Source: Pedobacter sp. UBA5917 (lineage in GTDB: Bacteria > Bacteroidota > Bacteroidia > Sphingobacteriales > Sphingobacteriaceae). From it: a stretch of DNA of 48,409 bases. Shown one piece after another: positions 46,118 to 48,409 of the stretch (within the stretch, counting starts at the first letter, position 1; each line of letters starts with the position of its first letter). The notes beneath the pieces were generated by a model. The model saw nothing but the letters and a program-made list of their open reading frames with translations, had not been told where the DNA came from and ran no database searches. The stretch lies in assembly GCF_002432345.1 (NCBI RefSeq), contig NZ_DJDT01000147.1, positions 1 through 48,409 of the forward strand. The letters are read 5' to 3'. The position numbers were made by a program, and so were the translations under genes.

Positions 46118-48409
46118 CTATTCATATTTAAGTGCATCTATCGTATTGGCAACCGCAGCTTTATAAGAGCGGAGGCTCACCGTGATCAGCGTAATAGCCA
46201 TCGAAATTACCATGGCCAGTACAAAAGGCCAGATACTGATTTCGATGCGGTAGGCAAAACCTGAAAGCCATTTAGAAACAAACAGATAAGCCAGCGGCCA
46301 TGCCACCAGATTGGCAATAAAAACCATCACCAGGAAAGAGCCATTTAACATTTTAACCAATTCGATGGTAGAAGCACCCAGCACTTTCCTGATGGCCACT
46401 TCTTTTGTTCGCTGCATGGCAACAAATGAGATTAAGCCGAACAGGCCGATAAAGGAAATAAAAATGATTACCCCTGCGAACACCTTGAAAAGCGTGCCCA
46501 TTATTTTTTCGCCCTGATAATAATTCCTGATCTCATCATCCAAAAAGGATTCGTTGTACACATATTCCGGAAAAGTATTCTTCCAAACTTTTGATACCGT
46601 GCCCATGGTTTTAACCATCTGTTTTGCATCTAATTTTATGGCCGCATAAAAAAATCTCTTCTTTAGCGCGCCAACCAAAATCGGATCGATAGATTGGTGC
46701 AAACTCTTATTTTTAAAATCCCTGATTACGCCAACAATCGGTGCCGTCATTCCGCCCAGCGAAATGTTCTTCCCAATGGCATCACCCGGTTGTGTGATAT
46801 TGAGTTTCTTTAACAACGTTTCGTTTACCAGGTATCCATTAATCGTGTCTGATTTTGCAATATTTCTTCCGGCTGCTAGTTTTAGACCAAAAGTTTTCAA
46901 ATAATCTTCGTCGGCATTTTTAACATTCACCTGAAAATCGGCTGTTTTACTGCCGTTGTAAGAAAAAGTATTACCGTTATTATTTTGTGATGAAGGGGCT
47001 GTACGGCAAAAACTTACGTCTTCTACCCCAGGAATCTGCTTGAGCTGGGTTTTGAAGCGGGCAAAACGATCAATTGTCAAACTGTCGTTAGGTAAATCTA
47101 CCATTGCAACCGCTGTAGGGTTAAAGCCAAGGGGTTGCTCCCTGATGTACCTCATTTGCTGCAAAATAACCAGGGTGCCGATAATTAATACAACCGTTAA
47201 GGAGAACTGAACCACAACCAAAATTTTCCTTAGTCCTAAACCGCCTGTATTTGCGGCAATTTTGTTTTTAATGGCTAAAGCAGGGTTGAAGCCCGACATC
47301 ACTATTGCCGGATAAAAACCGGCCAATAGACTTACAAAAACCATCAAAAACAACATAAATACCAGAATAACCGGGTGTTCAAAAATACTAAACGAGATTT
47401 TCGAGCCGAAGAGATTTTGCATGCCGGGCAACGCAATTTCCGTAAGTACGCTTCCGATCAGCAATGAAATAAATACCACAGTTAGTGTTTCCGTTAAAAA
47501 CTGTATAATGAGCTGGCTCCGCTGGCTTCCCATCACCTTCCTAACCCCAACTTCCTTAGATCGGCTTACTGCCTGGGCTGTAGCCAGGTTAATGAAATTG
47601 ATTGATGCGGTAATCATCAGAAAAAGTCCGATGATGGCTAAACCATAAAGCTGTTTTTTAGGCATAATCCTGCCCGAAAAATTACCGAACCTATCGTTGT
47701 AATGAATATCCCTTAGCGGTTGAAATAAATGTCCTTCTTTACCCGGCGATTTTTCTACATAATATTTTTTGATAAATGATTTTAAAGGTCCATCGAGCAT
47801 TTCGATATTGATGTTCGGTTTCAGTAAAAGATAGCTTTCCGATCCCGAGCCAACAGCTCCCCAGTTTGTTAAATTTCTATCTTTAAATGATTTGTACGGA
47901 AGTATAATTTTTAAGGGGATAGAGTTATTTTCTGCAATATCATCTATTACACCGGTAACCGTGTAATTAACTTTTCCATCGAAATTGACTGTTTTTCCGA
48001 GTGCCAGTTTCCAATCATCAAAAAATTTGGTTGCCATTTCTTTCGAAAGCACCACATGATCCGGGTCGGCCAGTGAATGGTAATCGCCGGATAACCATTG
48101 GTAATTAAATATGCTGAAGAAATCTGGCTCTGCATAAAATACATTTTCTATTGCTTTCAGTTTTTCCCTGCCGCTTACATCATTAATTTTTACCAGACCT
48201 GTAGCCGTTTCAATAGCCGAAATCTTTTCAATATAGGGCGAAAGATCGTTGCGCATGGCAGGTGTTAAGGGCAAAGGAACACCCTGCGATGAAAACTCAT
48301 TTCCATCCTGGTAATGCCAGGTAGAAACCACCCGGAAAATCCTCTCTTTATTTTTAAAACCCTCATCAAAGCTCATCTGATAACGGATAAAAATAAAAAT
48401 GAGGATACA
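46118..48409 (-). CDS. ABC transporter permease with two MacB-type periplasmic domains, copy 3 (5' end outside window)
   Basis: The frame is open through the window's right edge: bases 48377-48409 encode CILIFIFIRYQ, the end of the first transmembrane helix, so the ATG at 48376 is internal. By comparison with copy 2, about 35-40 N-terminal residues are missing. 763 residues are visible, with both periplasmic domains and both FtsX domains (AQAVSRSKEVGVRKVMG; RTKEVAIRKVLGASTIELVKMLNGSF). It is the first of the three permeases in the transcript and may not be the first gene. Confidence 0.9.
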   Translation of the reverse strand, partial: CILIFIFIRYQMSFDEGFKNKERIFRVVSTWHYQDGNEFSSQGVPLPLTPAMRNDLSPYIEKISAIETATGLVKINDVSGREKLKAIENVFYAEPDFFSIFNYQWLSGDYHSLADPDHVVLSKEMATKFFDDWKLALGKTVNFDGKVNYTVTGVIDDIAENNSIPLKIILPYKSFKDRNLTNWGAVGSGSESYLLLKPNINIEMLDGPLKSFIKKYYVEKSPGKEGHLFQPLRDIHYNDRFGNFSGRIMPKKQLYGLAIIGLFLMITASINFINLATAQAVSRSKEVGVRKVMGSQRSQLIIQFLTETLTVVFISLLIGSVLTEIALPGMQNLFGSKISFSIFEHPVILVFMLFLMVFVSLLAGFYPAIVMSGFNPALAIKNKIAANTGGLGLRKILVVVQFSLTVVLIIGTLVILQQMRYIREQPLGFNPTAVAMVDLPNDSLTIDRFARFKTQLKQIPGVEDVSFCRTAPSSQNNNGNTFSYNGSKTADFQVNVKNADEDYLKTFGLKLAAGRNIAKSDTINGYLVNETLLKKLNITQPGDAIGKNISLGGMTAPIVGVIRDFKNKSLHQSIDPILVGALKKRFFYAAIKLDAKQMVKTMGTVSKVWKNTFPEYVYNESFLDDEIRNYYQGEKIMGTLFKVFAGVIIFISFIGLFGLISFVAMQRTKEVAIRKVLGASTIELVKMLNGSFLVMVFIANLVAWPLAYLFVSKWLSGFAYRIEISIWPFVLAMVISMAITLITVSLRSYKAAVANTIDALKYE

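Overview
The window is a 48.4 kb piece of a Bacteroidota chromosome, most like Pedobacter or a close relative in Sphingobacteriaceae. The reasons are the short primary sigma factor, promoters of the TTTG-N18/19-TAnnTTTG type instead of -35/-10 boxes, almost no Shine-Dalgarno sequences, Bacteroidota-typical families (DUF4254, DUF4290, DUF4153/4173-like, three-transmembrane DUF2975-like proteins), and intergenic repeats typical of that group. No phage, insertion sequence or CRISPR array is present; this is mostly core chromosome with lineage-specific inserts.

Layout. 1-4.8 kb: 3' part of rho, then pssA, convergent hpt-folK, and sppA. 4.9-10.1 kb: a lipoprotein, a PolX/PHP protein whose polymerase site looks dead, an unknown protein, and a DUF4254 / family 9 glycosyltransferase / sixA cluster. 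10.5-15.8 kb: DUF4290-murA (MurA has Asp in place of the fosfomycin-target Cys), then cystathionine beta-synthase, dprA and a small protein on the minus strand. 15.9-18.6 kb: a compact operon of a pre-ATP-grasp domain protein, a degenerate HAD protein and an S41 protease lipoprotein. 18.7-24.8 kb: a lolD-like ATPase, then a plus-strand set of membrane proteins around a small winged-helix regulator with two near-identical promoter/operator sequences, and a calcium-loop lipoprotein. 25.1-30.0 kb: sucC with a long palindrome in its leader, three DUF2975-like membrane proteins with an XRE regulator, and rpoD. 30.4-36.3 kb: an overlapping membrane protein/ABC ATPase pair, amn, and clpX-clpP-(four-helix protein)-tig. 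36.5-37.1 kb: two identical tRNA-Leu(UAG) genes, each with its own promoter and terminator. 37.3-39.8 kb: a lipoprotein, a metal/cobalamin-receptor-like protein and an aspartyl protease-like protein. 40.1-48.4 kb: an ABC ATPase preceded by three tandem 800-residue MacB/FtsX-type permeases; the most upstream permease is cut by the window edge.

Three patterns go beyond gene content. First, about seventeen intergenic stretches are built from degenerate 7-bp units that keep strict 7-base phase for 3 to 19 units. The unit sequence differs between loci, and the arrays abut or enter start and stop codons. Second, four genes carry TAnnTTTG followed by exactly four bases and then ATG, which suggests leaderless transcripts. 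Third, several enzymes have altered catalytic residues (PolX, MurA, HAD).
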